From Allopusillimonas sp048270225 (lineage in GTDB: Bacteria; Pseudomonadota; Gammaproteobacteria; Burkholderiales; Burkholderiaceae_B), in contig JBLWTG010000001.1 of the NCBI GenBank assembly GCA_048270225.1, positions 124,001 to 188,000 on the forward strand: DNA of 64,000 nt. The letters run 5' to 3'. Below the pieces are notes generated by a model. It was not told where the DNA came from, ran no database searches, and saw only the letters and a program-made list of their open reading frames with translations. Both the position numbers and the translations under genes were made by a program. The stretch's first letter is position 1. The number at the start of each line of letters is the position of its first letter. Of the stretch, positions 25,680 through 34,741 are shown in pieces.

Positions 25680-26861
25680 TTGGATTTGAACCGCTTTCTT
25701 TGCTTGTCCGACTTTGAAGAGGCCGCCCGCCGGAAACTGCCCCATGCTGTGTACGAGTATGTGTGCGGCGGCACGGAGGACGGCCTGAGTGCGAGCGCCA
25801 ATCGTGCGAGTTTCGAACGGCTTGGTTTCAGACCCCGCGGCCTGACCGGCGTTGCGGGGCGTTCGCAGTCTGTACGGTTGTGGGGAAGCGAATATGCCTC
25901 GCCCGTCGGCATTGCGCCCATGGGGGTAACCGCCATTTGCCGTCGGCATTGCGATATGGCGCTTGCGATTGCGGCGCGCACGAGAGGCTTGCCCTATGTG
26001 TTGAGCGGGGCTTCGAACGTTGCCTTGGAGGACATACAAGCGGGCCCTGGCGGCGCGTGGTATCAAGGCTATTTTCCGGGCGACGTCGACAGGCTGGGGC
26101 GCATCGTGCAGCGCCTGCTCCAGGCGAATGTGGAGGTGCTGGTTGTCACATGCGATACGCCAGTGGCTGCCAATCGGGAGAACAATCAGCGCAATGGGTT
26201 CACAATTCCTTTTCGGCCCAGCCTGCGGCTGCTGCTGGACGGAGTCCGGCACCCGGACTGGCTTTTCAATGTGTTTTTCAAGACGTTGATGAACGAAGGG
26301 GTACCGCGCTTCATGAACCTGTATGAAGAGCATGGCCCGCGCATCACTGAAGAGCCCGCTCATGGATTTCGAGGCGGCCGCGATTTGCTCACATGGGAAC
26401 ATATGAGCTGGCTGCGTGAGCACTGGCCGGGAAAACTGGTTGTCAAGGGCATCATGCATCCGTGCGATGCACAGATCGCTGTTGAGCGGGGCATGGATGG
26501 CATTATTGTGTCCAACCATGGCGGCCGTCAGCTCGATGGTGCAATGGCCTCGCTTGCGGCGCTGCCTCCGATCAAACGTGCTGTACCTGAAGCCTATCCG
26601 GTCATGATTGACGGCGGATTCAGGCGTGGCACCGATGTGCTCAAGGCGATAGCGCTGGGCGCGCGCATGGTGTTCATCGGCCGCCCGGCGCTTTACGGCG
26701 CTTCGGTGGCCGGTGCGGCAGGCGCGGGCAAAGTGCTCGACATCCTCAGCCAGGAAATAGACCGGAATCTTGCACTATTAGGGTGTGCACAGCTTTCTGA
26801 CCTGGACGCCGATTACCTTGACCCCCTTGCGCTTCACGCCCTTGCTGGCGCGGACTGCTGA
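25680..26861 (+). CDS. FMN-dependent L-2-hydroxyacid oxidase/dehydrogenase
   Basis: 393 residues. No ATG is in frame near the start; the TTG at 25680, nine bases after ACGGGA, gives the expected N terminus LDLNRFLCLSDFEEAARRKLP. Catalytic landmarks of the glycolate oxidase/lactate dehydrogenase/mandelate dehydrogenase family are present: Tyr27 (VYEYVCGG), the YQGYF segment, SNHGGRQLDG with catalytic His280 and its following Arg, and the FMN phosphate site MIDGGFRRGTDVLKAIALGA. It oxidises a 2-hydroxyacid to a 2-oxoacid. The neighbouring ThDP enzyme, aldehyde dehydrogenase and racemase-like genes make a mandelate-type route plausible. Confidence 0.9.
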   Translation: MDLNRFLCLSDFEEAARRKLPHAVYEYVCGGTEDGLSASANRASFERLGFRPRGLTGVAGRSQSVRLWGSEYASPVGIAPMGVTAICRRHCDMALAIAARTRGLPYVLSGASNVALEDIQAGPGGAWYQGYFPGDVDRLGRIVQRLLQANVEVLVVTCDTPVAANRENNQRNGFTIPFRPSLRLLLDGVRHPDWLFNVFFKTLMNEGVPRFMNLYEEHGPRITEEPAHGFRGGRDLLTWEHMSWLREHWPGKLVVKGIMHPCDAQIAVERGMDGIIVSNHGGRQLDGAMASLAALPPIKRAVPEAYPVMIDGGFRRGTDVLKAIALGARMVFIGRPALYGASVAGAAGAGKVLDILSQEIDRNLALLGCAQLSDLDADYLDPLALHALAGADC

Positions 26862-26934
26862 AGCAGGTGTCTGTCGGCGGGCATCGTCAAGCGGGCAGCA
26901 AACATAGTGGCAACACACCAAAAGGATGATGTTC

Positions 26935-27921
26935 ATGCAACAACTCAAAACCAGGGCCGTTACGATGCTGGAGCACGGTGGGCCAGATGTCCTGCGCGTC
27001 ACGATTGTTGATGTGCCACCACCGGCGCCAGGCGAAGTGCAGATCGTCAACCAGGCGGTCGGCGTCAATTTCATCGATATTTATTATCGTACTGGTCTGT
27101 ATCCTCACGCCTTGCCGCACGGGCTGGGATTTGAAGGCGCCGGCATTGTCGAACAGGTGGGCGCAGGCGTGACCTATGTGCAGCCGGGAGATCGGATCGC
27201 TTACGCTATGGGTCCCATAGGCGCCTATGCACAGCGTCGCAACCTGCCTGTCGAGAAAATAGTCAAGGTTCCGGACGCCGTGTCTTTTGAGGATGCTGCC
27301 GCCGTCATGATGAAAGGGCTGACGGCGCAATACCTGCTCAGACAAACCTATGTGGCCCAGCCCGGCGAGGTGATTCTGTTTCACGCGGCGGCGGGCGGTG
27401 TTGGGCTCATGGCCTGCCAGTGGGCGCGGCATCTTGGCGTGCGGCTTATCGGCGTGGTGTCCAGCTCACAGACGGCAGCGCTGGCCAGCGAGCATGGCGC
27501 TTGGCAAACCATCGATACCAGTCGCGAGAACGTTCCCGAGCGCGTGCTTGAGCTTACCGATGGCGCGAACGTGTCAGTGGTATACGACGGTGTCGGGCAG
27601 GCCACCTGGGATGTATCGTTGGCATGCTTGAGGCCGCGCGGAATGCTGGTTAATTTCGGGAACGCTTCCGGCCCGGTCAGGGGGGTGGATTTATCGGTGC
27701 TGCAGAAGAAATCCCTTTATGTCACCAGGCCAGGCATTACAGCCTATGTCGATACGCATGAGGCGCTTATTGCCCAGTCGGAAACGCTGTTCGAACAGAT
27801 GGCGCAAGGCGTGATTCGCGCGCCTGTGTCTCAGCGATTCAGTCTGGATGAGGCTGCCCAGGCGCAGACGCTGCTGGCTTCCCGCCAGACAACCGGTTCG
27901 TGCGTTATTCTTCCGAACTAG
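26935..27921 (+). CDS. Quinone oxidoreductase-like NADPH dehydrogenase (MDR family)
   Basis: 328 residues from the ATG at 26935 (AAAGGA nine bases upstream; ATGs at 26926 and 26929 are too close to that site). QOR-type medium-chain reductase: VGVNFIDIYYRTGLYP near residue 45, LGFEGAGIVEQVGAGV, no zinc ligands, and the NADPH motif HAAAGGVGLMACQWA near 150. It reduces quinones or enones. It ends 8 bases from the convergent SDR gene and follows the FMN oxidase by 73 bases. Confidence 0.9.
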   Translation: MQQLKTRAVTMLEHGGPDVLRVTIVDVPPPAPGEVQIVNQAVGVNFIDIYYRTGLYPHALPHGLGFEGAGIVEQVGAGVTYVQPGDRIAYAMGPIGAYAQRRNLPVEKIVKVPDAVSFEDAAAVMMKGLTAQYLLRQTYVAQPGEVILFHAAAGGVGLMACQWARHLGVRLIGVVSSSQTAALASEHGAWQTIDTSRENVPERVLELTDGANVSVVYDGVGQATWDVSLACLRPRGMLVNFGNASGPVRGVDLSVLQKKSLYVTRPGITAYVDTHEALIAQSETLFEQMAQGVIRAPVSQRFSLDEAAQAQTLLASRQTTGSCVILPN

Positions 27922-27929
27922 CAACGATG

Positions 27930-28709
27930 CTATAGCAGGCCCTGGTATGCTCCGCCGTCAATGAGCAGGTTCTGTCCAGTGATGTAGCCTGAATAGGCGC
28001 TACATAAAAAAGCGCAGGCATGGCCGAACTCGGGCGGAGCGCCGAAGCGTTTGGCGGGAATCAGATCTGCCTGTCGCGCAGCCTCCTCTTCAAGTGTCAC
28101 GCTGGCGCTCTGCGCCCGTCGCTGGTTATTGGATAACAGCCTGTCCGTGTTGAACTTGCCTGGCAGCAGGTTGTTGATCGTGACATTGTGCTCGGCCACT
28201 TGTCGCGATACGCCGGCGACAAATCCGGTAAGCCCTGCACGCGCACCGTTGGACAGGCACAGCATATCGACCGGCGACTTGACGGCTGCGGACGTGATGT
28301 TGACGATGCGGCCGAACCGGCGCGCTATCATGGGGTCGATGACCGCTTTGATCAGCTCAATGGGTGCGAGCATGTTGGCCTCGAGCGCCGCCAGCCAGTC
28401 GCTTTTCTGCAAAGCGCGAAAGTCGCCCGGTGGCGGTCCGCCGGCATTGGTGACAAGAATATCGACGCGCGGCGCTGCAGCCAGTATGCAGGCACGTCCT
28501 GCTTCGGTGGCGACGTCGGCGGCGATGGCGGTGATTTCGCTACCGGATTCGCTGCGAATCCGTTCGGCGCTTTCTTCAAGCGCACCCGCTGAGCGCGCCA
28601 CCATCACCACATTGACGCCTTCACGCGCCAGTGCCTGAGCACAGGCATGACCCAGGCCTTTGCTGGCTCCGCAAACAATCGCCCATTTTCCGTTCAGCCC
28701 CAGATCCAT
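27930..28709 (-). CDS. Atypical short-chain dehydrogenase/reductase (active site SxxxR)
   Basis: 259 residues from the ATG at 28709, with TGGAG 9 bases upstream. Rossmann motif VCGASKGLGHA at the N terminus, LVTNAGGPPPG near 90, and the catalytic-loop serine in VNITSAAVK. The expected YxxxK is replaced by SNGAR in LCLSNGARAGLTGF, so both the catalytic Tyr and Lys are absent. The remaining fold, including LIDGGAYQGLL at the C terminus, is normal. This subclass occurs in other proteobacteria and may use different chemistry. It is divergent from the LysR at 28863. Confidence 0.85.
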   Translation of the reverse strand: MDLGLNGKWAIVCGASKGLGHACAQALAREGVNVVMVARSAGALEESAERIRSESGSEITAIAADVATEAGRACILAAAPRVDILVTNAGGPPPGDFRALQKSDWLAALEANMLAPIELIKAVIDPMIARRFGRIVNITSAAVKSPVDMLCLSNGARAGLTGFVAGVSRQVAEHNVTINNLLPGKFNTDRLLSNNQRRAQSASVTLEEEAARQADLIPAKRFGAPPEFGHACAFLCSAYSGYITGQNLLIDGGAYQGLL

Positions 28710-28798
28710 TGTGTGGTACTCCATGTTGGTGGGCGCCTTACGTTGGCGCCGGCATATGGCTCAAACTGCAACAATATGCCGATCCGGAGTTTTCATCC

Positions 28799-28810
28799 AA
28801 TATTAATATT
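28799..28810. promoter_or_regulatory. AATATTAATATT palindrome in SDR/LysR divergent promoter
   Basis: A perfect 12-base palindrome in the 153-base gap between the minus-strand SDR and the plus-strand LysR gene. The gap is AT-rich and has further ATATTC/GATATT elements at about 28830-28836. LysR proteins commonly bind such T-N11-A type dyads beside their own gene; a specific site is not proven. Confidence 0.35.
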
Positions 28811-28862
28811 CGGTTCGTTGATACTATTTCGATATTCGTGTGCTTATCTATATTGAGATCGT

Positions 28863-29759
28863 ATGGACTTTCGTCATCTTCAGCAGTTTGTTGTACTTGC
28901 CGAAACGCTGAATTTTCGCCGCGCAGCCGAAAAACTGCACATGTCTCAACCTCCTCTTTCAGTCTCGATTCGCAAGCTGGAAGCCGAGCTCGGCGTGGCG
29001 CTGTTCACGCGAGGAAAGGAAGGCGTCAGCCTGACGAAAAGCGGAGAAGCTGCCTTGGCCGATGCCAGACGGGCGCTGTTCCATGCCAGGGAGTTCGGCC
29101 AGGCGGCGCGCGCAGCCTTGACGGGTGATGGCGGGGTGCTGCGCATAGGATTTGTCGGATCGGCCACTCATGCGATTTTGCCCAGCATTTTGTCGCAGTT
29201 CAGAACCCGCTACCCAGGCGTCCAGCTCGTGCTTAGGGAGGCTACGTCGATCCGTATCATGGAAAGCCTGGAGGATGAAACCCTGGATGTGGGCGTCGTG
29301 CGTATTCCGGTATCCGCGCGCTCGGGCATCAGGATGTCGCCGCTGCAGACCGAACCGTTCGTTCTGGCCGTACCCTGTCACCATCCTCTGGCGACGCAGG
29401 CGACGGTTTGTTTGCGGGATCTGTCCGAGGAGGGCTTTATTCTGTACACAGCCTCGGATGCGGCGGGCCTGAGGATGGCGGCAACCCAGGCGTGTCAGCT
29501 CCGGGGGTTCTCGCCCAAGGTGGCGCAGGAAGCGGTTCAGGTTCAGACCGTCATCGGACTGGTGGGGGCGGGCCTGGGAATTGCGCTCGTGCCGTCAGTG
29601 AACCAGGGGCTGCAGAGAGACAATGTTGTCTGGAAAACCCTGGCCGATTTTCCGGAAAGCGCTTCCATCGGCATTGCGCTGGGCTGGCAGCAGGGAAGTG
29701 AGTCGGCCGCCGTACGCAATTTTGTTGAGGTTGCCCGTGAGGTTTTTGACGTCCAATGA
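28863..29759 (+). CDS. LysR-family transcriptional regulator
   Basis: 298 residues. HTH at 1-60 (MDFRHLQQFVVLAETLNFRRAAEKLHMSQPPLSVSIRKLE) of the BenM/CatM-like subgroup, which usually responds to aromatic or dicarboxylic acids; effector domain from about 90 (LRIGFVGSATHAILPSILSQF). Flanked by the divergent SDR gene and the downstream ThDP-enzyme operon, it is the best candidate regulator for either. The N-terminal HTH resembles that of the LysR at 55024. Confidence 0.92.
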   Translation: MDFRHLQQFVVLAETLNFRRAAEKLHMSQPPLSVSIRKLEAELGVALFTRGKEGVSLTKSGEAALADARRALFHAREFGQAARAALTGDGGVLRIGFVGSATHAILPSILSQFRTRYPGVQLVLREATSIRIMESLEDETLDVGVVRIPVSARSGIRMSPLQTEPFVLAVPCHHPLATQATVCLRDLSEEGFILYTASDAAGLRMAATQACQLRGFSPKVAQEAVQVQTVIGLVGAGLGIALVPSVNQGLQRDNVVWKTLADFPESASIGIALGWQQGSESAAVRNFVEVAREVFDVQ

Positions 29760-29800
29760 ATAAATTATTTCATTGAATAAAAATTTACTTGCATTCAATG
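29754..29800. promoter_or_regulatory. Nested inverted repeats before the ThDP-enzyme operon
   Basis: CAATGAA (29754-29760) and TTCATTG (29769-29775) are perfect inverted arms with an 8-base spacer. Overlapping them, CATTGAAT (29771-29778) and ATTCAATG (29793-29800) are perfect arms with a 14-base spacer. The cluster starts at the LysR stop codon and ends 76 bases before the ThDP-enzyme start, the place expected for the operon's promoter-operator. The binding regulator may be the LysR or the internal IclR. Confidence 0.45.
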
Positions 29801-29875
29801 ATGATTTAACCCATGATGGATGTCGTGTGGTGCAGGTCTGCATGCACACCAATAAAAACGATACGAGGCAACATC

Positions 29876-31570
29876 ATGTGCAGTGCATCTTCGCTCCCCC
29901 TGCAGCGCACGGGCGGACAAATTCTCGTCGATCAGCTCCGCGTTCATGGCATAAACCACGTGTTTTGCGTGCCGGGAGAAAGCTTTCTGGCTGTGCTGGA
30001 CGCTTTGCGCGATACCGACATCGCCGTTACGGTATGCCGGCAAGAAGGCGGGGCTGCGATGATGGCCGAGGCGCATGGCAAATTGACAGGGCGCCCGGCC
30101 GCCTGTTTTGTGACGCGGGCTCCCGGTGCAACCAATGCAACGCCTGGTGTGCATATCGCCTATCACGACTCAACACCGTTGCTGGTGTTTGTCGGTCAGG
30201 TCGAACGGGGCGTGCGGGAACGCGATGCCTTGCAGGAGCTGGATTACCGCGGCGTCTTCAAGCCCATGGCGAAGTGGGCCACTGAAATCGACGATGCCGC
30301 GCGCATTCCTGAAATCATCTCGCGTGCGGTTCATTTGTCTGTGTCCGGACGGCCCGGGCCTATCGTGATCGCGTTGCCTGAAGACATGCTGGTTGAAACC
30401 GCCGCTGTTCAGGATGCCAGACCCGCGCAGGCGGTGGAGGCTTATCCGGGACGTCGGCAAATGGATGAGTTGCAGCGTCTGCTTGTCCAGGCGCAAAGGC
30501 CGCTGATTGTCCTGGGTGGATCGCGCTGGACAGAAGCGTCGGTCAGGCAATTTGCCGATATCGCAGCCAGGTGGGATATACCGGTAACCGTATCCCTGCG
30601 TCGCCAGATGCTGTTTCCTGTTGATCATCCCTGCTTTGCGGGCGATCTGGGCTTTGGCCCCAATCCCAAACTGGTGGATCTGGTCAAGCAGTCTGACCTG
30701 CTGTTGCTGATAGGCAGCCGTATGTCCGAGGTGCCCAGCCAGGGCTACACCTTGCTTGATATCCCTGTTTGTGATCGGACGCTGGTGCACGTGCACCCGG
30801 ATCCGTCCGAGCTGGGCAGGGTATACCAGCCCGATCTGGCCATCAACACTGCACCCGCAGCGTTTGTGGAGGAGCTGGACAGGCTGGAGCTGCCGTCGTC
30901 GCCGTCGCGCAGCGAATATCGGTCGCGTGCGCGAGACAGTTACGAGACGTGGAGCGATACAAAAGCCATTCAGTCGCCTGGATTGCTGCAGATGGCCCAA
31001 GTGATGGACTATCTGAACGATGCACTGCCAGACGATGCCATTGTCTGCAATGGTGCCGGCAACTACGCCACCTGGGTACATCGCTTTCACCGCTTCACGA
31101 AATTCGGCAGCCAGCTGGCGCCGACATCGGGGTCCATGGGCTATGGCGTGCCGGCTGCGGTAGGCGCAAAGCGGCTGCTTCCTGAACGCACGGTACTTGC
31201 ATTCGCTGGCGATGGCTGCTTTCTGATGCATGGCCAGGAATTCGCGACAGCCGTACAGTATGACCTTCCCATCATCGTCATTGTTGTCGATAACGCCATG
31301 TTTGGCACGATACGCATGCATCAGGAGCGCGAATACCCCGGTCGCATCAGTAACACGATGCTGAAGAACCCTGACTTTGCCGCGTATGCGGCAGCATTTG
31401 GCGGACATGGCGAGCGCGTCGAGCGAACCGAGGAGTTCGCCCCGGCTTTCGAGCGCGCCCTTGCGTCAGGCAAGCCTTCCATCATTCATTGCCTGATCGA
31501 TCCCGAGGCAATCAATCCTTCATACACATTGACGAGCCTGCGCGAGGCCGCAATTGCAGCCGGGCGCTAA
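29876..31570 (+). CDS. ThDP-dependent decarboxylase/acetolactate-synthase-like enzyme
   Basis: 564 residues from the ATG at 29876 (MCSASSLPLQRTGG). N-terminal pyrimidine-binding domain with the cofactor-activating Glu57 in CRQEGGAAMMAEA and FVTRAPGATNA; central domain (RPLIVLGGSRW); C-terminal pyrophosphate domain with the ThDP motif Gly445-Asp446-Gly447 (AGDGCFLMHGQEFATA) ending in DNAMFGTIRMHQ. Overall it looks more like the acetolactate synthase/glyoxylate carboligase group than a typical benzoylformate decarboxylase. In context it most likely decarboxylates, or ligates, the 2-oxoacid made by the FMN oxidase. Operon leader; aldehyde dehydrogenase follows after 19 bases. Confidence 0.88.
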   Translation: MCSASSLPLQRTGGQILVDQLRVHGINHVFCVPGESFLAVLDALRDTDIAVTVCRQEGGAAMMAEAHGKLTGRPAACFVTRAPGATNATPGVHIAYHDSTPLLVFVGQVERGVRERDALQELDYRGVFKPMAKWATEIDDAARIPEIISRAVHLSVSGRPGPIVIALPEDMLVETAAVQDARPAQAVEAYPGRRQMDELQRLLVQAQRPLIVLGGSRWTEASVRQFADIAARWDIPVTVSLRRQMLFPVDHPCFAGDLGFGPNPKLVDLVKQSDLLLLIGSRMSEVPSQGYTLLDIPVCDRTLVHVHPDPSELGRVYQPDLAINTAPAAFVEELDRLELPSSPSRSEYRSRARDSYETWSDTKAIQSPGLLQMAQVMDYLNDALPDDAIVCNGAGNYATWVHRFHRFTKFGSQLAPTSGSMGYGVPAAVGAKRLLPERTVLAFAGDGCFLMHGQEFATAVQYDLPIIVIVVDNAMFGTIRMHQEREYPGRISNTMLKNPDFAAYAAAFGGHGERVERTEEFAPAFERALASGKPSIIHCLIDPEAINPSYTLTSLREAAIAAGR

Positions 31571-31589
31571 TTTTTCGACGAGGATGCCG

Positions 31590-33038
31590 ATGACAAAACG
31601 TTATGGAAATCTCATAAATGGCGAGTGGACGGATGGCGACTCATTCAACGCGAATGTGAACCCTTCCGATACGCGCGACATCATCGGCGAGTATGCGCAG
31701 GCGTCTGCTGCCCAAGCCGAGGCAGCCATTGACGCCGCCCGAGCCGCGTTCCTGGCGTGGTCAGTCACGACACCGCTGACGCGACACGATATTCTCATGC
31801 GGGCCTCGCAGGAAGTTTCGGTCCGCGCCGAAGAGCTTGGCTACCTGCTTTCTCGCGAAGAAGGAAAGACCTTGCCCGAGGGCGTGGGTGAAGCGCGTCG
31901 CGCCGCGCAGGTTCTGGCCTTTATGGCTGGTGAGGCGCTGCGCATAGCCGGTGAGCGACTGGCCGGATTGATGCCTAGCAGCGATGCTGAAGTCACTCGG
32001 GAGCCCTTGGGGGTTGTGGGCGTGATTACGCCCTGGAATTTTCCCATTGCGATTCCTGCCTGGAAGATAGGCGCGGCACTCGCTTACGGTAACAGTGTTG
32101 TCTTCAAGCCTGCCGAATTGGTTCCTGGATCAGCCTGGGAGCTGGTATCTATTCTGCACCGAGCAGGTTTGCCCGCGGGCGTGTTGAACCTGGTGATGGG
32201 TAGCGGGCGGGAAGTTGGGGCTGTGCTCACCTCGCATCCGGATGTTGACGCTGTGACATTCACCGGCTCGGTGCCGACCGGACGAAGTATTGCTGCAGCG
32301 TGTGTTTCGGGCGCGACGATGAAGCGCATGCAATTGGAAATGGGCGGCAAGAACCCGCTGGTTATCCTGGATGATGCCGATCTGGATGTGGCTGTTGAGT
32401 GCGCTGTCAATGGCGCGTTCTACAGCGCCGGACAGCGGTGTACCGCGTCCTCCCGCTTTATCGTGACAGAAGGTATTCACGATAGATTTGTTCAGGCAGT
32501 CGACCGTCGTTTGCAGGCCTTGAAGATCGGGCATGCCCTTGAACAAGACACCGACATCGGTCCCGTGGTGGATCAGCGCCAGCTTGATGTCGACATGAAG
32601 TATATCCAGATCGGCAGAGAGGAGGGCGCGGAGCTGCATTGCGGCGGGAACCGCTTTGAGGCCGGCACGCCAGGTTTTTACCTGCAGCCGACTCTGTTTA
32701 CCGGCGTGCAGCCATCCATGCGCATTGCGCGCGAAGAGATTTTCGGCCCTGTTGCGGCGGTCATCCGTGCGCGGGATTACGAGGAGGCGCTGTCGATGGC
32801 GAATGATACTGAGTTCGGCCTGTCGTCAGGAATCTGCACCACCAGCCTTAAATATGCCACCCATTTCAAGCGCCAATCTCAAGCGGGCATCGTGAAGGTC
32901 AATCAGTCCACCAGCGGCCTGGATTTTCATCTGCCGTTCGGGGGACGCAAGAGTTCTTCCTATGGTCCGCGTGAGCAGGGACGATACGCCGCCGAGTTCT
33001 ACACCATCGTTAAAACCGCCTATACGTCGGCGGGGTGA
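31590..33038 (+). CDS. NAD(P)-dependent aldehyde dehydrogenase
   Basis: 482 residues from the ATG at 31590, with GACGAGG upstream; two earlier ATGs in frame lie in or next to the preceding gene. Complete ALDH: WNFPIAIPAWKIGAALAYGN (cofactor site), FTGSVPTGRSIAAAC, catalytic Glu250 in LEMGGKNP and nucleophile Cys284 in GQRCTASSR, EEIFGPVAAVI near 385. Family resemblance is to alpha-ketoglutarate-semialdehyde and related dehydrogenases. It would oxidise the aldehyde released by the ThDP enzyme to an acid. Confidence 0.92.
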   Translation: MTKRYGNLINGEWTDGDSFNANVNPSDTRDIIGEYAQASAAQAEAAIDAARAAFLAWSVTTPLTRHDILMRASQEVSVRAEELGYLLSREEGKTLPEGVGEARRAAQVLAFMAGEALRIAGERLAGLMPSSDAEVTREPLGVVGVITPWNFPIAIPAWKIGAALAYGNSVVFKPAELVPGSAWELVSILHRAGLPAGVLNLVMGSGREVGAVLTSHPDVDAVTFTGSVPTGRSIAAACVSGATMKRMQLEMGGKNPLVILDDADLDVAVECAVNGAFYSAGQRCTASSRFIVTEGIHDRFVQAVDRRLQALKIGHALEQDTDIGPVVDQRQLDVDMKYIQIGREEGAELHCGGNRFEAGTPGFYLQPTLFTGVQPSMRIAREEIFGPVAAVIRARDYEEALSMANDTEFGLSSGICTTSLKYATHFKRQSQAGIVKVNQSTSGLDFHLPFGGRKSSSYGPREQGRYAAEFYTIVKTAYTSAG

Positions 33039-33116
33039 TTCCGTAGCGGCTTATTGCCGAGACGGCTGGGTTTCTCGTGCAGGCTATCTATTCATTCGAC
33101 CCATCAGGAGACAGGC

Positions 33117-33791
33117 ATGAGTATTTTTATTGGCGAACGCCAGGACACAGATCCTGATGTGATCGAGCAGTTCAGGGGCATAGGCACCAGCACGATCGGA
33201 AACGTGCTGGATGACATGGGGCTGGATGGCATTATGTTGAACCTGAGGCAGGTCGCGCCAGGCCGGACATTTGTCGGCGCGGCGCTCACCGTCAAGGAAG
33301 TGACAGGCACACAACATACATACACGGCGGCGGAATTCGGCCTGGGCACGGTTATAGACCGCATCGCGAAACTCGATGTGGTTGTTATCGATAATGGCGG
33401 GCAGCAGGTCTCGACCTGGGGCGGTGTGGCGTCCGTGGCAGCAGTGCGAAACGGCGCAAGCGGGCTGGTCGTCGACGGCGGGGTACGGGATGCAGACGAA
33501 ATCAGGGACCTCGGATTTCCGGTTCATTCCCGTCATGTGGTGCCGCTGTCAGGCAAGTCGCGCGTGAAGATTATCGAGATCAACACTGTGGTGAAAATAG
33601 ACGGCGTCGCTGTAGCGCCTGGAGACATCCTGATCGGCGACTCGTCCGGGATTGTTCGCGTACCGCGTCAGCACGCCCATGAAATCGCCACGCGCAGCCG
33701 TCAGCTCGAGGCGCAGGATAGGCAGGCCGTAGAAGAAATCCATAATGGCCTGAGTTTTACCGAGGCCCTGCAAAAATTCTCAAAGCTTTAA
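33117..33791 (+). CDS. RraA-like aldolase/oxaloacetate decarboxylase family protein
   Basis: 224 residues from the ATG at 33117 (CAGGAG 8 bases upstream). Class II pyruvate-aldolase of the RraA fold: GIGTSTIGNVLDDMG near 22, IDNGGQQVSTWGGVASVAAVRNGASGLVVDGGVRDADEI with the Arg-Asp pair that binds the keto acid and metal, and SRVKIIEINTVVKIDGVAVAPGDILIGDSSGIV. Members cleave 4-hydroxy-4-methyl-2-oxoglutarate or decarboxylate oxaloacetate. It probably acts at a late, pyruvate-yielding step, or has been adapted to the local substrate. Confidence 0.85.
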   Translation: MSIFIGERQDTDPDVIEQFRGIGTSTIGNVLDDMGLDGIMLNLRQVAPGRTFVGAALTVKEVTGTQHTYTAAEFGLGTVIDRIAKLDVVVIDNGGQQVSTWGGVASVAAVRNGASGLVVDGGVRDADEIRDLGFPVHSRHVVPLSGKSRVKIIEINTVVKIDGVAVAPGDILIGDSSGIVRVPRQHAHEIATRSRQLEAQDRQAVEEIHNGLSFTEALQKFSKL

Positions 33792-33803
33792 CGGACTGAA
33801 AAA

Positions 33804-34679
33804 ATGGCAAAAAAAGCTGCAAATAAAGTTGAGACCGCATCGGAATCCGATGACGAGCAGCGTAGCCCTGCGTTGGCCGGAACCCTGTCCCGGGGTCTGG
33901 CCGTACTGGATGTCTTGCTGTCAGCGAGACTGCCTATGTCGTTGGGCGAGGTGGCCGGACGGGTCGAGCTAGACCAAAGTACCACGCTGCGACTCCTGCG
34001 CGCGCTTGAAACCGCGCGCCAGGTCTTGCGCGTTGGGGATGGAAAGCGCTACCTGGCGTCACCCAAAGCCATGAGGCCCCTGTCGTTGCGGCATCCGCTC
34101 GAGCAGTTCAGGCGTGAATCGGCCCATATGCTCAGGCAATTGTCCACGCGCTTATCCAGTACGGTTGTGCTGGTGGTGTTTTTTGGAACAGAGCGCCTGG
34201 TGCTCGACGTTTTTCAGGCATCGGGCTCGCTGAGTCCCTATTACGAACCCTGGTTGAGTGGTCCTTTGCATGCATCAGGGCCGGGAAAGTCGCTGCTGCT
34301 TTCGCTGGATGAGGAAACCAGACAGGCGTTGCTGGGTACTGAGCCCTATAAGGCATATACCACCCGAACGCTGAGGACATGGCAGGCGCTCGCCGACAAC
34401 CTGGACGAGGCCAGCAAACTGGGCGTGATCACTGTCCGTGACGAGTTCTACGACGGACTGAGTGCGATTGCTGCCAATTATGCAGATGAGGATGGCCATG
34501 TGCTCGGTTGCGTCGTGGTCACCGGACACTCGGCGGAGCTGGATGCCGAAGCCACGCAACGTGTGTCGCAAGAGCTTTCCAATTGCGCCCGCTTGATGCC
34601 ATTTCAGTCATCGGCGCTCAGAGAGCTGAGCGGTTTTGCCGGGGTGGAGCTGTATCTATCCTCGATGAAGGCGCGTTAG
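33804..34679 (+). CDS. IclR-family transcriptional regulator
   Basis: 291 residues. Basic, lysine-rich leader (MAKKAANKVE), then winged HTH at about 30-95 (LSRGLAVLDVLLSARLPMSLGEVAGRVELDQSTTLRLLRALE), then the IclR effector domain (SGPLHASGPGKSLLLSLDEE, ITVRDEFYDGLSAIAANYADEDG). It is embedded within the plus-strand operon 12 bases after the aldolase gene, an unusual place for a local regulator, and likely controls this catabolic block. Confidence 0.92.
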   Translation: MAKKAANKVETASESDDEQRSPALAGTLSRGLAVLDVLLSARLPMSLGEVAGRVELDQSTTLRLLRALETARQVLRVGDGKRYLASPKAMRPLSLRHPLEQFRRESAHMLRQLSTRLSSTVVLVVFFGTERLVLDVFQASGSLSPYYEPWLSGPLHASGPGKSLLLSLDEETRQALLGTEPYKAYTTRTLRTWQALADNLDEASKLGVITVRDEFYDGLSAIAANYADEDGHVLGCVVVTGHSAELDAEATQRVSQELSNCARLMPFQSSALRELSGFAGVELYLSSMKAR

Positions 34680-34741
34680 TTGTAAAGCCTGTCAGGGCGT
34701 GCCAGTTACCAAACCCAGCATCAAAGGAGGTGTCCTTGAGT

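Noticed and set aside
25675..25692. ATG at 25675 as start of the FMN oxidase
   Set aside because: It is out of frame and meets a stop after four codons; the TTG at 25680 gives the conserved N terminus.
24455..31570. Oxalate pathway (formyl-CoA transferase plus oxalyl-CoA decarboxylase)
   Set aside because: The CoA-transferase and ThDP enzyme would suggest it, but the ThDP enzyme lacks the look of oxalyl-CoA decarboxylase and the aldehyde dehydrogenase and racemase-like genes fit a longer hydroxyacid route better.
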